Positions 11,340 through 24,054 of a stretch of DNA of 62,500 nt are shown here, piece after piece; positions within the stretch are counted from its first letter, which is position 1; each line of letters begins with the position of its first letter. The position numbers were made by a program, and so were the translations under genes. This DNA comes from Symbiodinium natans (taxonomy: Eukaryota > Sar > Dinophyceae > Suessiales > Symbiodiniaceae): positions 407,501 through 470,000 of the forward strand of contig CAJNDS010002123.1 of assembly GCA_905221605.1 (NCBI GenBank), in the 5' to 3' direction. A model generated the notes under the pieces. It did no database searches. It was not told the origin of the DNA and worked only from the letters and a program-made list of their open reading frames with translations.

Positions 11340-12740
11340 CTGATGCGCGAGCTAAAGAAGACACGCGTGCAGCTCTCTATATTTGCAGCTGGTACCCCCC
11401 CCCCCCCAAAAAAAAAAAATGGCCCTAGACTTCTTAAAGAACCACACGGCTTCTCCAGACCCTGAATTCTAGCTAGAATCGCGGATGTTTGTGCGGAGTT
11501 CCGGGCTAGCGCTCAAAGGAAACGTTTCGGAAGCGAATCTGGACACTACTGCAAGTACCATTGTGCAGCTACCACTTGAGTTCGGGCGCTGGCACGTGCT
11601 CATGCAAGCCTTCAAATACTAACTCTCGTCCTGTCTGCGCGGAGGCGACATGGACCCGAAAGTCTGGCCCACGATTCCTGAACAATATCCTGACTAAACC
11701 CGAAACTATCGGAAGGGACTACGCCGACACAGCCTCCCCCCACTCCCCTTCCATCCCAACCCAAACCCTGAACAACGGAAATACGGGCCTAGTCTGAGTC
11801 CTAGTTACCCTAAACCCTGAACTTTAAACCCTAAACCCTCGAAACCCTCGAAACCCTCAAAGTCCAGCGCCTCCTGGGGCGACCACCGATGCTGTGGAGG
11901 AGTGCCTCGGCTTTAAGCCCTAAACCCTAAACCCTAAACCCTAAACTCTAAACCCTAAACCTATAGAGCTGAGACCGTGAAAGCTGGCGCTCTTGAACCC
12001 TAATCTTGGGATGTTCCACCTTATACTAACAGTCCTTAGTAGGGAGGATAATACCTCACCCCCCCATTACAATCCCTATTAAGGACTGCTAGTATAAGGG
12101 GGAACATCCCAACCATACTCCCTAAACCCTAAACCCTAAACCCAAAACCCAAAACCCTAAACCCTCTGGAGCTGAGGGATCTTGGTCTGTTACGGTTTCT
12201 AGGGCTTTTGGGGATTTCAGTGCGTGTAGGGCTTTTGGGGGTTTACAAAAGGTCAAGGCTTCAGGGCACCCAAAAAAACAAAGCCTAGGAAAGGACCGTT
12301 GCAGGTGGGTAGTCGCAGCTACTGTTCGCAGCTACCTGTTTGTCTAAGCCTCTGGTAAGCACTACTTGGTACAGCGGCCATACTCTATGAAGGGCACCCT
12401 TGCTGGGGTTGCTTACTTTATGAGGGTGCCGTGAACCAAAAAAACGTGACAGGGGCACGCCTGGGCCGCCAAGACTAGAGGATTCTGACTATATGTAAGC
12501 CTCTTAAGAAGACTCTTACAAGGAAGCTACCCACTGGAAACGGTCCTCGGCCCTCAACCGAAACACTAAACCCTAAATGCAAAAGAGATATGTGGACCCT
12601 GAATACAAAACGCTAATCCAAAACTCCAGACCCTGAACCCAGGACCCAGGACCCCTGCACACACAGAACCTTGGACCCCGAACCCTTCATCAACAAGTAT
12701 CTCTGTCTATATCCATCTATCTATCTATATGAATATAAAT
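11340..12740. other. Stretch with no firm gene
   Basis: Telomere-like tracts, C-run/A-run junction (11397-11420), family G (12006-12112) and E (12355-12472) elements. A weak minus frame (DIVQESWARLSGPCRLRADR) lies near 11615-11690. Confidence 0.4.
12006..12112. mobile_element. Inverted-repeat element, family G
   Basis: TTGGGATGTTCCACCTTATA...to ...TATAAGGGGGAACATCCCAA, about 107 bp, nearly perfect terminal repeats with a C-run loop. Confidence 0.7.
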
Positions 12741-12889
12741 AAATACATATATATATATATATGCTACCCCCCCCCATGGACCTACCAATTTCCTTTGTTT
12801 TGCTGGTGTGTGTTTGGCAGGTGTCCGAATTTTGTTGGTGTGTGTGTGTGTGGCATGTGTCTGAGCCAGATGCCCCGGGCAGAGAGATG

Positions 12890-13990
12890 ACTTGGGAATT
12901 TAAGGAATTTAAAGAATTTAAAGAGGCCTAAATTCTTTAAATTCCTTAAATTCCTAAATTAGCCCTAATTAAGGAATTTAAGGAATTTAAGGAATTTAAA
13001 AAATTTCAATTTACGGCCCAGAACCAATTTAATTTAATTTAGGAATTTAAGGAATTTAAAGAATTTAAAGAGGCCTAAATTCTTTAAATTCCTTAATTCC
13101 TAAATTAGCCCGAATTTAGGAATTTAAGGATTTAAGGAATTCAAGGAATTAAAAAAAAAATAAATTAGGGCCCAGAACCAATTTAATTTAATTTAGGAAT
13201 TTAAGGAATTTAAAGAATTCAAAGAGGCCTAAATTCTTTAAATTCCTTAAACTCCTAAATTCAATTGAATTGGTTCTGGGCCGTAAATTGAAATTTTTTA
13301 AATTCCTTAAATTCCTGAAATTCCTTAAATTCCTTAAATTCCTTAAATTCCTATATTAGGGCTAATTTAGGAATTTAAGGAATTTCAAGAATTTAGGCCT
13401 CTTGAAATTCTTTAAATTCCTTAAATTCCAAAATTAATCCCTAATTTAGGAATTTAAGGAATTTTAGGAATTTAAGGAATTTTTAAAATTTAAAATTAGG
13501 GCCGGGCCCAGAACCAAATTTAGGAATTTAAGGAATTTAAAGAATTTAAAGAGGCCTAAATTCTTTAAATTCCTTAAAATCCTAAATTAGCCCTAATTTA
13601 GGAATTTAAGGAATTTAAGGACTCTAAAAAATTTCAATTTACGGCCCAGAACCAATTTAATTTAATTTAGGAATTTAAGGAATTTAAAGAATTTAAAGAG
13701 GCCTAAATTCTTTTAATTCCTTAAATTCCTAAATTAGCCCTAATTTAGGAATTTAAGGAATTCAAGGAATTTAAACAATTTTAAATTAGGGCCCAGAACC
13801 AATTCAATTTAATTTAGGAATTTAAGGAATTTAAAGAATTTAAAGAGGCCTAAATTCTTTTAAATTCCTTAAATTCCAAAATTAATCCCTAATTTAGGAA
13901 TTTAAGGAATTTTAGGAATTTAAGGAATTTATAAAATTTAAAATTAGGGCCCAGAACCAATTTAATTCAATTTAGGAATTTAAGGAATTT
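12890..13990. repeat. AATTTAAGG palindromic satellite
   Basis: Tandem and inverted copies of AATTTAGGAATTTAAGG blocks meeting at AGGCCT centres, with spacer GGCCCAGAACCAATTTAA. Strong stem-loop potential. Confidence 0.8.
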
Positions 13991-14189
13991 AAAAGCAGAA
14001 AGTACGCGCATGACGGCTCTGCAGGATTCCATTTTTTTGTGGATCGATGAAGTCTCCGAAACCTACATGGCGGCTCAGTGAGATCGATTGGCCTTGGGTA
14101 CCAAAAGGTGGCACATGCAGATCACATGGTGTGCGACATTATATATGACTATGGCTCTAGATCAAGAAAATTTATATAAAACATGGGTA

Positions 14190-15010
14190 GGGGTTCAAAA
14201 ACTTGGGTAAAACCAATGTTTTGGAGAGGCCACCTTCAAGAAACATTGGTAAAACCAATGTTTTGGAGAGGCCACCTTCAGAAAACATCGGCAAAACCAA
14301 TGTTTTTGGAGCCCCTGCTCAGGAAACATCGCAAAAACCAATAAAAACCATAAAAACCATGAATTTTCAAACTACTCGGAGACCCCAAGCCTATAGTTTG
14401 GAAAATCATGGTTTTTATGGTTTTTATTGGTTTTTGCGATGTTTCGTGAGCATGGGCTCAAAAAACATCGGTAAAACCAATGTTTTTTGACGGTAGGGGT
14501 TCAAAAACATCGGTAAAACCAATGTTTTGGAGAGGCCACCTTCAAAAAACATCGGCAAAACCAATGTTTTTGGAGCCCCTGCTCAGGAAACATCGCAAAA
14601 ACCAATAAAAACCATAAAAACCATGAATTTTCAAACTACTCGGAGACCCCAAGCCTATAGTTTGGAAAATCATGGTTTTTATGGTTTTTATTGGTTTTTG
14701 CGATGTTTCGTGAGCATGGGCTCAAAAAACATCGGTAAAACCAATGTTTTTTGAAGGTAGGGGTTCAAAAACATTGGTAAAACCAATGTTTTGGAGAAGC
14801 TTGGGTCTCCGAGTAGTTTGGAAAATCATGGTTTTTATGGTTTTTATGGTTTTTATGGTTTTTATTGGTTTTTGCGATGTTTCGTGAGCATGGGCTCCAA
14901 AAACATCGGTAAAACCAATGATTTTTGAAGGCAGGGGTTCAAAAACATTGGTAAAACCAATGTTTTGGAGAAGCCACCCTTTTTTGAAACATCGGTCAAG
15001 CCGAGGTTTC
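14190..15010. repeat. AACATTGGTAAAACCAATGTT palindrome array
   Basis: Repeats of ACATTGGTAAAACCAATGT-type hairpins and a larger inverted pair around CTACTCGGAGACCCCAAGCC. ORFs here (GKTNVLERPP type) are repeat artefacts. Confidence 0.8.
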
Positions 15011-15966
15011 AAAAAAAAGGTAGGTCCATGGGGGGGGGGGGGGGTACCATATATATATATATATATGAGGCCGGCACCTTTAGGGATTATGCGTCTATTA
15101 CCTTTTATTAGTTCTTGTAAAGTAAATTACGCATAGGCTTCTTTTAGATTCATCACGGATTCTTTAAATCCAGAAGTTAGTGGACCTAGTTTTTTAGTGT
15201 TTTCTTAGCTTAGTCTACTAAGATTTTCAGGTACAGAGTTGCGGCTGTGGTCTTACTTCTCTAGGATTTAGTCGTTCAAAAATAAATGGTCAATAACCAT
15301 ACAACGAGATACAAATCCGTAAGTCCTGAACACTGACACATCCAGGTCGTTAGGCTTTTATCTCAAGCATATCACCTGCAAGTTGATGGTTGAGGTTCAG
15401 GGTTGCGGGTTCAGGGTGAAGAGTTCTGGATTTAGGGTGTACGGTTTAGGATTTAAGTTCTAGGGTTCAAGGTTTAGGGATTAGGGTTTAGGGTTACGGT
15501 CTGGGTTTCGGTGTTAGATGCCAGTATCAACATCCAACTAGTCATTCGCGATACACAGGCCCCTATACGAACCCTCCGGCTGTTTTTCCCCTGCGGGGAG
15601 TGTGCATTGCGTAGCGAACGCACACTTCTGACACTGCGCCTGCCCTACACCCTATTGTAGCCTTAAAACTTAAACACCTTAGGGTGACCCAAGGCCTCCT
15701 GGCGAGTTCAGGGCGTCTTAAGTGTCTGAGGTCTGGGGTTCAAGGTTTCGTGCTTTGGGCGTCTGAATTCAGGGGTTTCAGGATCCAGCCCTTGAGCACA
15801 CTAATCCCGAAGCTACTCCCCCGTCACCCTAAACCCTAAACCATAAACCTCAACTCAACCTTAACCCTCAACCCTCAACTTGAACCCTTAACCCTCAACA
15901 GTTAACCTAAGACCTTAACCCTGAACCCTCAACCTCACCCTAAAGCCTCGAGATTGCAAAATTGGT

Positions 15967-16003
15967 CTTGCGATGTTCTGCCTTCTACTAACAGTCCTTG
16001 ACA
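15967..16003. mobile_element. Half of a family G element cut by a telomere-like tract
   Basis: CGATGTTCTGCCTTCTACTA then ACAGTCCTTG, and at once TTAGGGG/TTTAGGG repeats; the second half is absent. Confidence 0.5.
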
Positions 16004-17586
16004 GGGGTTAGGGGTTTAGGGTTTAGGGTTAAGGGTTTAGATTTAGGGTTAAGGGTTCAGAAGAGGGCCATCTGAGTGTTCTTCGGTGCAGGGTTTCGGG
16101 TTCGAAGTTGTTTCCCTAAAAAACCCTAGCCCTACATCCGAAACCCGAGGCCCTGAACCCTTAAACCTCATATTCCACACCTGAACCCTCAATGGGTTCG
16201 GGCTGCAGCGCAGTGCCTAGAGAGAACAAACATTAGAGGAATACGCATGTACTATACGTGGTCCCTTCTGAATTGTCCCCAAATATTTTCGGCCGCCTGC
16301 TAATGGCAACCCCAGAAGGACTCTAATTTAGAGAATCCCCCATGCGTATGAGGAGAGAATTTTGCAGCGATCCACTCCCCTAAAGCCTCGTTTGCACGAG
16401 TATCGTCATGAATAAAAAGCTTTCCTCATCGTGAGGGCCCCAACCTGGCTCGATCGTGATGCCCTTGCGGCTCATGTGGCTTACGTCTTAGACCGTAGCA
16501 GGATTTGGGGTTTAGGGTTGGGGTTCGGGTTTAAGGTTTACGGTTTAGGTTTTAGGGTTAGGGTTCGGGTTTCGGGACTGGGACGGTATTTTATCTTCTG
16601 GACCCCTGACGCCATACCAAAATTTTCCACTTGACTTTCTAAGACGGTTTAGTAAAGCCTAGATGAGGTTTCCGACGTTAGCGCTACCTTACCGGGGTCC
16701 TCATGACAACGGGAAACTTACTATTTGGGTGTATGTTTTAAGGATTTCTCTATTTTCAGAAACACCCAAATAAGTCCTCCATCGTAGCTTTGAGAGGTCT
16801 GTGGGGGCGGCCTTGGGGAGGGATCATTCGAGGTACCTTGCTATTCCTTATGTAAGCTTGTATGGGTCGTGAGTCAGGGAATCTCAAAATCAGTTCATAT
16901 CAACCGCAGGCTTAGGTTTTAGGGCTCTGGGTGTAGGGTTTAAGCTTTAATTTTTAAGGCTCATAGCTCAAGGCTTGAGGTTTAAGGTTTAATGTTTCAG
17001 GTTAAGGTTTAAGGCTCAGGGTTTAAGGTTTAAGGTTTTATGTTTAAGGTGTAAGGCTTCAGGTTTAAGGTTAAAGGTTTCAGGTTGAAAGTTAAGGTTA
17101 AAGGTCAGCTTCCAGGTTGTGACGGCGGGGTCAGATTAGGACTTCGGCCTCATGCTTCGATGGCCGAGTAGCTGTGGACGAGGCATTTCGGGATGGCCGA
17201 CGACTGGTGCATGTCTCTTTTGGGTGGTTAGGGTTCAGGGTTTGGGGTTCGGGGTTGAAGGTTTAGGGTCTGGGGGTTAAGGTTTAGGGTTTAAGGGTTA
17301 AGGTTTAGGGCTTAGGGTTTAGGGTTTAGACTTAGGTTCAGGGTTCGGGTAAGTTCAGCGTGCCGGACTTCGAACAGGGCGTTGAAGGCTGAGATTCGAC
17401 GGAAGTCTCAGGCAGCACGTGCAGTGGGTTTAGGGTTTCAGGTTTAGAGTTAGGGTTTAGGATTTAGGGTTTAAGGTTTTGGATTTAGGGTTGAGGGTTT
17501 AGGGTTTAGGGTTTAGGGTTTAGGGATTTAACCTCGACGCCCCGAAATTCTGCACTGAACAGTCCTAGACCCACAACAACTAAACC

Positions 17587-17671
17587 TTAGGATGTTCCCA
17601 CTCAATAAAGATCGTAGTACGCCCAATTCTCATCCCTACTAAGGACTGTTAATATAAGGGGAATATTCCAA
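17587..17671. mobile_element. Decayed family G element
   Basis: TAGGATGTTCCCA ... AAGGACTGTTAATATAAGGG, with the left half diverged. Confidence 0.5.
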
Positions 17672-18689
17672 TCCAATTCGCCGGAACAAAAAACAACTAA
17701 ACTTTCCTATTAACAACTATAGGTCTAACAATGGTTCGGTCAGTATTGCTACATCTTTAACCTTGGTAGCCAAGCAACCATCTTAGAATAAGGGTACCCT
17801 TCTTGAAGTTGCTCATTTTTATAAAGAGAACGCAGAACCAAAAAAGGGCTAAAGGGATACCACTCACCCACCACGGCTAAATCTTTAACAGCTGTTTCTG
17901 CTAATACCATACACTTATTCACTGATTCACAGAATCGACAGCCGGATCTGATGTGACTACACCCAGGAGTAGCCTAGCAAAAACAATACCCTTGCTTGGG
18001 GATTCAAGAGGATGAGAAGGGACCCCCAACCGAACAAAAACGAATAAATCAGGGCTTAATCCGGGTCATAACCGTAAACCCTAAACCCGCAACCCTAAAC
18101 TTAAGCCCTAAGCCCTAAGCCCTAAGCCCTAAGCCGTAAGCCCTAAGCCCTAAGCCCTAAGCTCTAATCCCTAAAAATTGACTTCTGAGCTTCGACCATC
18201 CGGATTCAAACTCCGGCTTGGAGGACAACGACCCTCCGTCAGTCAGCTGTGGGCTCCAACGTGCTTCGATGGTCAATGCTCAGCACAGCCTGGTTCCCTA
18301 ACCCTAGGCCCTAAGCCCTAGACCCTCAACCCTAACACCCCTAGACCCTGAACCCTAAACCCTTGGTCCCCTACAAACGCATCACAAGGACGAAGACAGC
18401 GAAGCCTTCACTTGCTCACTTGCACACCTGGTGCTTCATTCGTGGCGAGGCAACTGAGCCGGTCTAGAAGCTTGTAAGGCTTTAAGGTTCTGGGGGGTTA
18501 AGGTTTAGGGTTTAGGGTTGAGGGTTTAGGGTTTAGGGTTGGGGCTTCGGGTTTAGCCTAAACACTTGACCCCAAACGGAATAAGGCACACTCGAAGACG
18601 ACCCCGAAAACCATTCCGACCATTCACTCCTAGGCGGCTCTAAAAGTTTAGGGCTTTGGGTTTATGCCTTCAGGTTACGGGTAGGGTTT

Positions 18690-19480
18690 ATAAGGATCCC
18701 AGGGTGCGCAGAGCTGCTGGGCTGCCTCGCCCTTCTCAGGAGTCCGCCCGCTCACTCCTTCTTGTCCACCACATGCGGGCGTCGCGGTCTCTCCTGCCCC
18801 AACTCATATGTCACGCACACTGTTTACGCTCAATCTCGCAACACTCAACATACCCTTGACTATGCCGTCCTCCAAGGGCTCGACTGCAAAAGCGAGCGGA
18901 AGCGCCCTCGCTCCACGAAGGCAAGATTCACAGGGATCTTGTTCGGCGTAACCTCACAGTTTCAAATTATGGAGCACCCAAAATCGACTGATGGTGCTAC
19001 TGGACGAACATGGCATCGCTTCCAAGTGGTCCCATACTTAGAAGTTTTTTTTGAATCAATCATTTACGCTTGATGTGTCTACAATTCTCGCTTTCGCAGA
19101 ATGCAAGGATTTGGCTTTCCCCAATGGCTAACGAACTGAAGGCGTCGCTTCTAAGTTTTCCCATAGTATAAAAGCCTCTGGGCATTCGTGTCCACCCCTT
19201 ACTCAGTTGAATGTCTGTGGGTATTGCTGTCGCTCATGTAACTCTGAGAGCGGCACGCCAAAGTCGATGCCCTCCTCCTGCATAAACGACCCCATGTTTT
19301 CTCATGCACGGAGTTGATGAGCCACCGAGCCTCAGTGTTCGGCAGGATGCCGTGCTCCTCCTCGCCATCCTGACCAGAGCATTTTTTTATGGTTTCCGTA
19401 TCCTCCTATCCCAGACCTCCGCTGTCTCGTCCACAAGGCCTCCAGCCTCGAACGAATCTTAGATCAGACAGCAGTCTAGA
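18690..19480. other. Non-repetitive region without supported gene
   Basis: Unique sequence without a convincing frame or splice pattern. It may be the 3' untranslated or intergenic part of the minus-strand gene at 20.3 kb. Confidence 0.35.
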
Positions 19481-20200
19481 CTGCTAACGGTGCCATGCAG
19501 TCATGCCTCCTCGTCTTCCTCGCAGCCAAATGCCTGGCTGTTGATGAATACATGCTACATCTCTAAGTAAGTGCCACCCCCCCCTACAGGTGTGTGGCCT
19601 CAGGGTTGCAGATTTAGGGTTTGACGTTTGAGGTTCAGGGTTAGGGTTTAGGGTTTAGAGTTTGGGGCGTCAGATACCCACGCCACAGAATCCCGAGACT
19701 CCATTTCTAGCTGCAGGCTTCTACCCTCCTGGATGGTGCTCGTTTCTACAACTAACCACAAACCCTAAGAGCCTTCGATAATACATAATAATACTGAGCT
19801 TCCGTTAGCTGTGCACTCATGCCTCGTTCTCCTCCTCGTTGCCAGACCCCTGGCAATTCATCAAGACATGCTAACGAGCTTCCGTTGGGCACACAGTCAT
19901 GCCTCTTGCTCGTCCACGTCGCCAGACGCCTGAAATCAGATACGACACAGCAATGAGCTATAGTTGCCACTCAGTCATGCCTCTCCGACAGTCCCGGAGC
20001 CAGATGCCTGGCTATTGGTGAATACTTCGAGCCACTTGAGTTTGTCACGCATCCAGGCCTCTTCCTCGTTGCTCAAGCCAGACGCCTAGCGATCGATGAA
20101 ACATACTCATGGCTCCCGTTAGCCCTCACATGACACAATAAGGAGCTATCGTCACCACTCGGTCATGCCTCCTCGGTGAGCCCATTGTCAGATGCCTGAG
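19480..20200. repeat. Degenerate about 80-bp tandem repeat
   Basis: Copies share CAGTCATGCCTC, a TCCTCGTTGCCAGACGCCTG-like core and GAGCT starts near 19795, 19871, 19952, 20031 and 20131. Lies just 3' of the 207-aa gene. Confidence 0.6.
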
Positions 20201-20263
20201 GATCTCAAAAATTTTTTTTGTGCATGAGAGTCCGAAGACTTTTGGTGCTCTGCGACAAGGACA

Positions 20264-20887
20264 TCACTTACCCACGCACTTTCCAGGGACAACCATGACG
20301 GTGTGGCCCTTGGAAGAGGAAGGAAAGCCACGACGGAGCTGCTCGCACGCATCGCAGCGAAGGGGACCCTTTCTAGGGTAACCCGGGTAGCGCACGCTTT
20401 CAGCGTTCGGCTTGCACATATGATTCGGAGCTGCCTCTCCTGGTGGGATCTCAGGATAGGTGGCCAGGCTCCTGCGTGCCTTGCCTTTGGGCTCAGGCTT
20501 TGGTTTAGGGTCTGCTTTCCCCTTCGGGGAAACCTTGACCTTGGCGGCAACCTTAACCTTTGCTGCAGGTCCTCCCGTACTACTTCCTTCGGGTGCGGCT
20601 ACCTCCTTTGGAGGCGCCTCGGAAGCCTGCTCTCCTTCTGTGCCTGAGTTGCTGTCACTCCCCGACGATGTGTCGCATAGCATGGAGCTGTAGTCTGACA
20701 CCTCCTCGGAAACCTCGCCCCCGAGTTCCTTCACCTTCTCTTCAGCCTTGCGGAGCTGGTTCCGGGACTTCCGGATGACCTTGCTTCTGCGCCTGAGCAG
20801 TTCCTTTGTGTCTCCGACGTTTGGGAGAAACGTGGCCCGAGTCACTTGCAAGGACCGCTTGACAGAATCCAGACTGCTCAGAGGCAT
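20264..20887 (-). CDS. Hypothetical lysine-rich, low-complexity protein, 207 aa
   Basis: A single uninterrupted ORF, unusual here. Start MPLSSLDSVKRSLQVTRATF; about residues 30-60 are a charged, possibly coiled-coil segment (RKSRNQLRKAEEKVKELGGE), followed by an acidic Ser/Glu stretch, then a Lys-Pro repeat zone (KVKVAAKVKVSPKGKADPKP). The end has a Cys pair (RCDACEQL). Upstream, TCAGCAG could be a trans- or cis-splice acceptor. The last codons overlap a GTAAGT that could be a donor to a further exon. A nuclear or chromatin role is possible from composition, but this is guesswork. Confidence 0.5.
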   Translation of the reverse strand: MPLSSLDSVKRSLQVTRATFLPNVGDTKELLRRRSKVIRKSRNQLRKAEEKVKELGGEVSEEVSDYSSMLCDTSSGSDSNSGTEGEQASEAPPKEVAAPEGSSTGGPAAKVKVAAKVKVSPKGKADPKPKPEPKGKARRSLATYPEIPPGEAAPNHMCKPNAESVRYPGYPRKGPLRCDACEQLRRGFPSSSKGHTVMVVPGKCVGK

Positions 20888-21479
20888 GACTGCTGAGTGA
20901 TAGGCGCTTTACAAGGAGTCTGAGGCAAGCCAAGAAATCTGCAGTGATTGATGCATGACTGAGCTATTGATAGAATATATGCTTGATATGCTGCAATACA
21001 AGTGCTGGATTTACATTAGCAGTAGCAGGGTGCATGAAGCAAAAACAGCATATGCCATCGCGACCCAATCGCTTGAACGGTTTCTCGTCCACGACTGCCG
21101 TGTGTCTCAAACCGTGGTTTCTTCAACTAATGTCTTCTGGGTATTTCTATTTGCTTGAAACAGATGAACCTATTTCAAAATATCACACAGGGACACCCTC
21201 GGTGTTTCTTTTGGAGTGTTTCTTTTATTATAATTATGATAACTATAGACTCACCAATCTGACTTATCATGGTTATGATAACCATAGGTTCCCGAGCGAC
21301 AGTTATCATAATTATAATTTAAGGTGACCAGTCTCAGTAATCATAATCATGAAAAATTCAAGCTCACCCAGCCTTAGTTATCATAGATATGATAACTGTA
21401 GCCTGCCAACCTGATTCATTTAACATAATCCTAAAACGGGATTTCCTTGAGATCGAATGACTAAAAGATCACGAAAACA

Positions 21480-21880
21480 GAAAACCAAGAAAGAAGTACA
21501 GAATGTAACAAGATAATAAGACAAGATAATAAAGATGATAAAAGATGATAAAAAGATCATAAAAGATAATAACGGATAATAAAAACTATGACAAAGATGA
21601 CAGAGGAATATAAAGAAGATAACAATAGAAGACGATTAACATAAGGATGAACTCTAAACATGATCCGAACGATGACCTGACTAAAATATAATAAAAGGAT
21701 GATAAAAGATGATAAACGATGATAAACTATGATAAAAGATGATAAAGGATGATAACGATACAAGATGATTAGCACAAAGATAATTTCCAACATGATTCAA
21801 AACGATGACCCGATTAAAAGATGATAAAAGATGATAAAAGATTATAAAAAAAGATGGTAAAAGATGAGAAAACACCTTAC
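21480..21880. repeat. GATGATAAAA-type satellite
   Basis: Many copies of AAAGATGATAAAAGATGATA; AT-rich, no coding support. Confidence 0.8.
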
Positions 21881-22039
21881 ACTTTAATAGCTTTAATGGT
21901 TTAATGATAAACATGATTTTAATGATTAAGTTGACAAGCAAATGTAATATATAAATTGTTAAATCCTAAAGTCTCTTTATATAAGCTAAAAAAAATGGAG
22001 GGGATTAGGATCCCCAAGGAGGTTCAAGCGGGGAGATGG

Positions 22040-23885
22040 TGATTTTTTTAAATGACTTAAAGAGCCTTTATCTAAATAATTCTAATAGGTTCAGAACCCA
22101 AGTAAGACCTAGACCTCGACTAGAAGAAGCGATACTTACATAATTAAAATAATTTAAATAATTTAAAGAACTAAAACCAACAAATTTAGATTCTTTACAT
22201 TATGTTAATTCTGACAACATGTTTAAGTTATTTAAATGTAATTAAATTATTTGAATTATTTGAATCTGAACCTTTATTTGAATAATTTAAATGGGGGTCC
22301 AGAATTCAAATCATGCCGGGATCCCAGACTAAACCACCATTTAATAATTCAAAGAATTTAAAGAATTTAAAAAAATTCAAAGAATTCAAATCGACCCATT
22401 TAAATTCTTTGAATTATTTGAATTCTGAAACCCTAAATAAATAATTCAAATGGGACCTCCGAATTCAAATAATTGAATCCTCTGAATTCTTTGAATTCTG
22501 AACCCCTTTTAAATAATTCAAATGGGGTTCAGAAATCAAATATTTGAATTCTTTGAATTCTTTAAATTCTTTGAATTCTTTGAATTATTTAAATAGGAAT
22601 AATTGAATTCTTTGAATTCTTTGAATTCTGAACCCCTTTTTGAATAATTCAAATGGGGTTCAGAAATCAAATATTTGAATTCTTTGAATTCTTTAAATTC
22701 TTTAAACTCTTTGAATTCTTTGAATTATTTAAATAGGGTGGCATCCCCTTTTTCTTTAATCGATTTGAATTCTTTGAATTCTTTGAATTCTGAAGCCCTA
22801 TTTAAATAATTCAAATCGGCTTCAGAATTCAAATCATATCCAGGATCCCGACAAAAGAAACACCATTTGAATAATTCAAAGAATTCAAAGAATTCAAAGA
22901 ATTCAAATAATTCAAAGAATTCAAATCGACCCATTTAAATTCTTTGAAATAATTCAAATGGGGCCTCCGAATTCAAATAATTGAATTCTTTAATTTCTTT
23001 GAATTCTGAAACCCTTTTTAAATAATACAAATGGGGTTCAGAATTCAAATATTTGAATTCTTTGAATTCTTTGAATTCTTTGAATTCTTTGAATTATTGA
23101 AATAGGGTGGCCTCCCCTTTTTCTTTAATCGATTTGAATTCTTTGAATTCTTTGAATTCTGAACCCCTATTTAAATAATTCAAATCGGCTTCAGAATTCA
23201 AATCATATCTAGGATCCCGACCAAAGAACCACCATTTGAATAATTCAAAGAATTCAAAGAATTCAAATAATTCAAAGAATTCAAATCGACCCATTTAAAT
23301 TCTTTGAGTTATTTGAATTCTGAAACCCTAATTAAATAATTCAAATGGGACCTCCGAATTCAAATAATTGAATTCTTTGAATTCTTTGAATTCTGAACCC
23401 TTTTTTAAATAATTCAAATGGGGTTCAGAATTCAAATATTTGCATTCTTTGAATTCTTTAACTTCTTTGAATTATTTAAATAGGGTGGCCTCCCCTTTTT
23501 CTTTAATCGATTTGAATTCTTTGAATTCTTTGAATTCTGAACCCCTATTTGAATAATTCAAATCGGGTTCAGAATTCAAATCATATCTAGGATCCCGACC
23601 AAAGAACCACCATTTAAATAATTCAAAGAATTCAAAGAATTCAAATAATTCAAAGAATTCAAATCGACCATTTAAATTCTTTGAATTATTTGAATTCTGA
23701 AACCCTAATTCAATAATTCAAATGGGACCTCCGAATTCAAATAATTGAATTCTTTGAATTCTTTGAATTCTTTGAATTCTGAACCCTTTTTTAAATAATT
23801 CAAATGGGGTTCAGAATTCAAATATTTGAATTCTTTAAGTTCTTTAAATTCTTTGAATTATTTAATTTCTTTAAATTCTCAATAG
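22040..23885. repeat. GAATTCTTTGAATTC palindromic satellite
   Basis: Higher-order repeat of about 365-370 bp (compare 22725-22934 with 23094-23294) built from TTTGAATTC blocks in both orientations. It is followed at 23937 by a (TA)n run. The FEFFELFEFF-type ORFs are artefacts. Confidence 0.85.
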
Positions 23886-24054
23886 ATAATAAGAAACAAG
23901 AAAGAAGCCGAATAGACCCAAAAGGTTTCTCTCTCATATATATATATATATATTAACGTTCAGGTCTCGGGTTTGAGCCCTAAACCCTAAACCCTAAACC
24001 CAAAACCCACAACCCTAAACCCTAAACCCCAAACCCCAAACCTAAAACGGGATA

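Larger units (their letters stand above)
12748..15066. mobile_element. Large inverted-repeat-bounded element 1 (about 2.3 kb)
   Basis: Left end at 12748-12786: (AT)n, GCTA, C-run, CATGGACCTACC. Right end at 15019-15066: GGTAGGTCCATG, G-run, TACC, (AT)n, the reverse complement. The interior is two hairpin satellites and no coding region was seen. Ends match element 2 at 46.8 kb. Confidence 0.65.
15070..18650. other. Region with few coding signals
   Basis: Telomere-like and TTTAAGG-type tracts (16910-17110), family G and E remnants, and only weak islands: plus 16434-16501 (PTWLDRDALAAHVAYVLDRS), minus 17155-17215 (HQSSAIPKCLVHSYSAIEA), minus 18245-18298 (AVLSIDHRSTLEPTAD). Confidence 0.4.

Noticed and set aside
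14203-15012. ORFs GKTNVLERPP and related
   Set aside because: Products of the palindrome array in element 1.
18196-18230. tRNA T-arm-like hairpin (CCGGATTCAAACTCCGG)
   Set aside because: No matching acceptor 5' strand, D-arm or anticodon stem upstream; at best a fragment.
22725-23294. ORFs of FEFFELFEFF type
   Set aside because: Translation of GAATTC satellite in one frame; the same peptide recurs with the repeat period.
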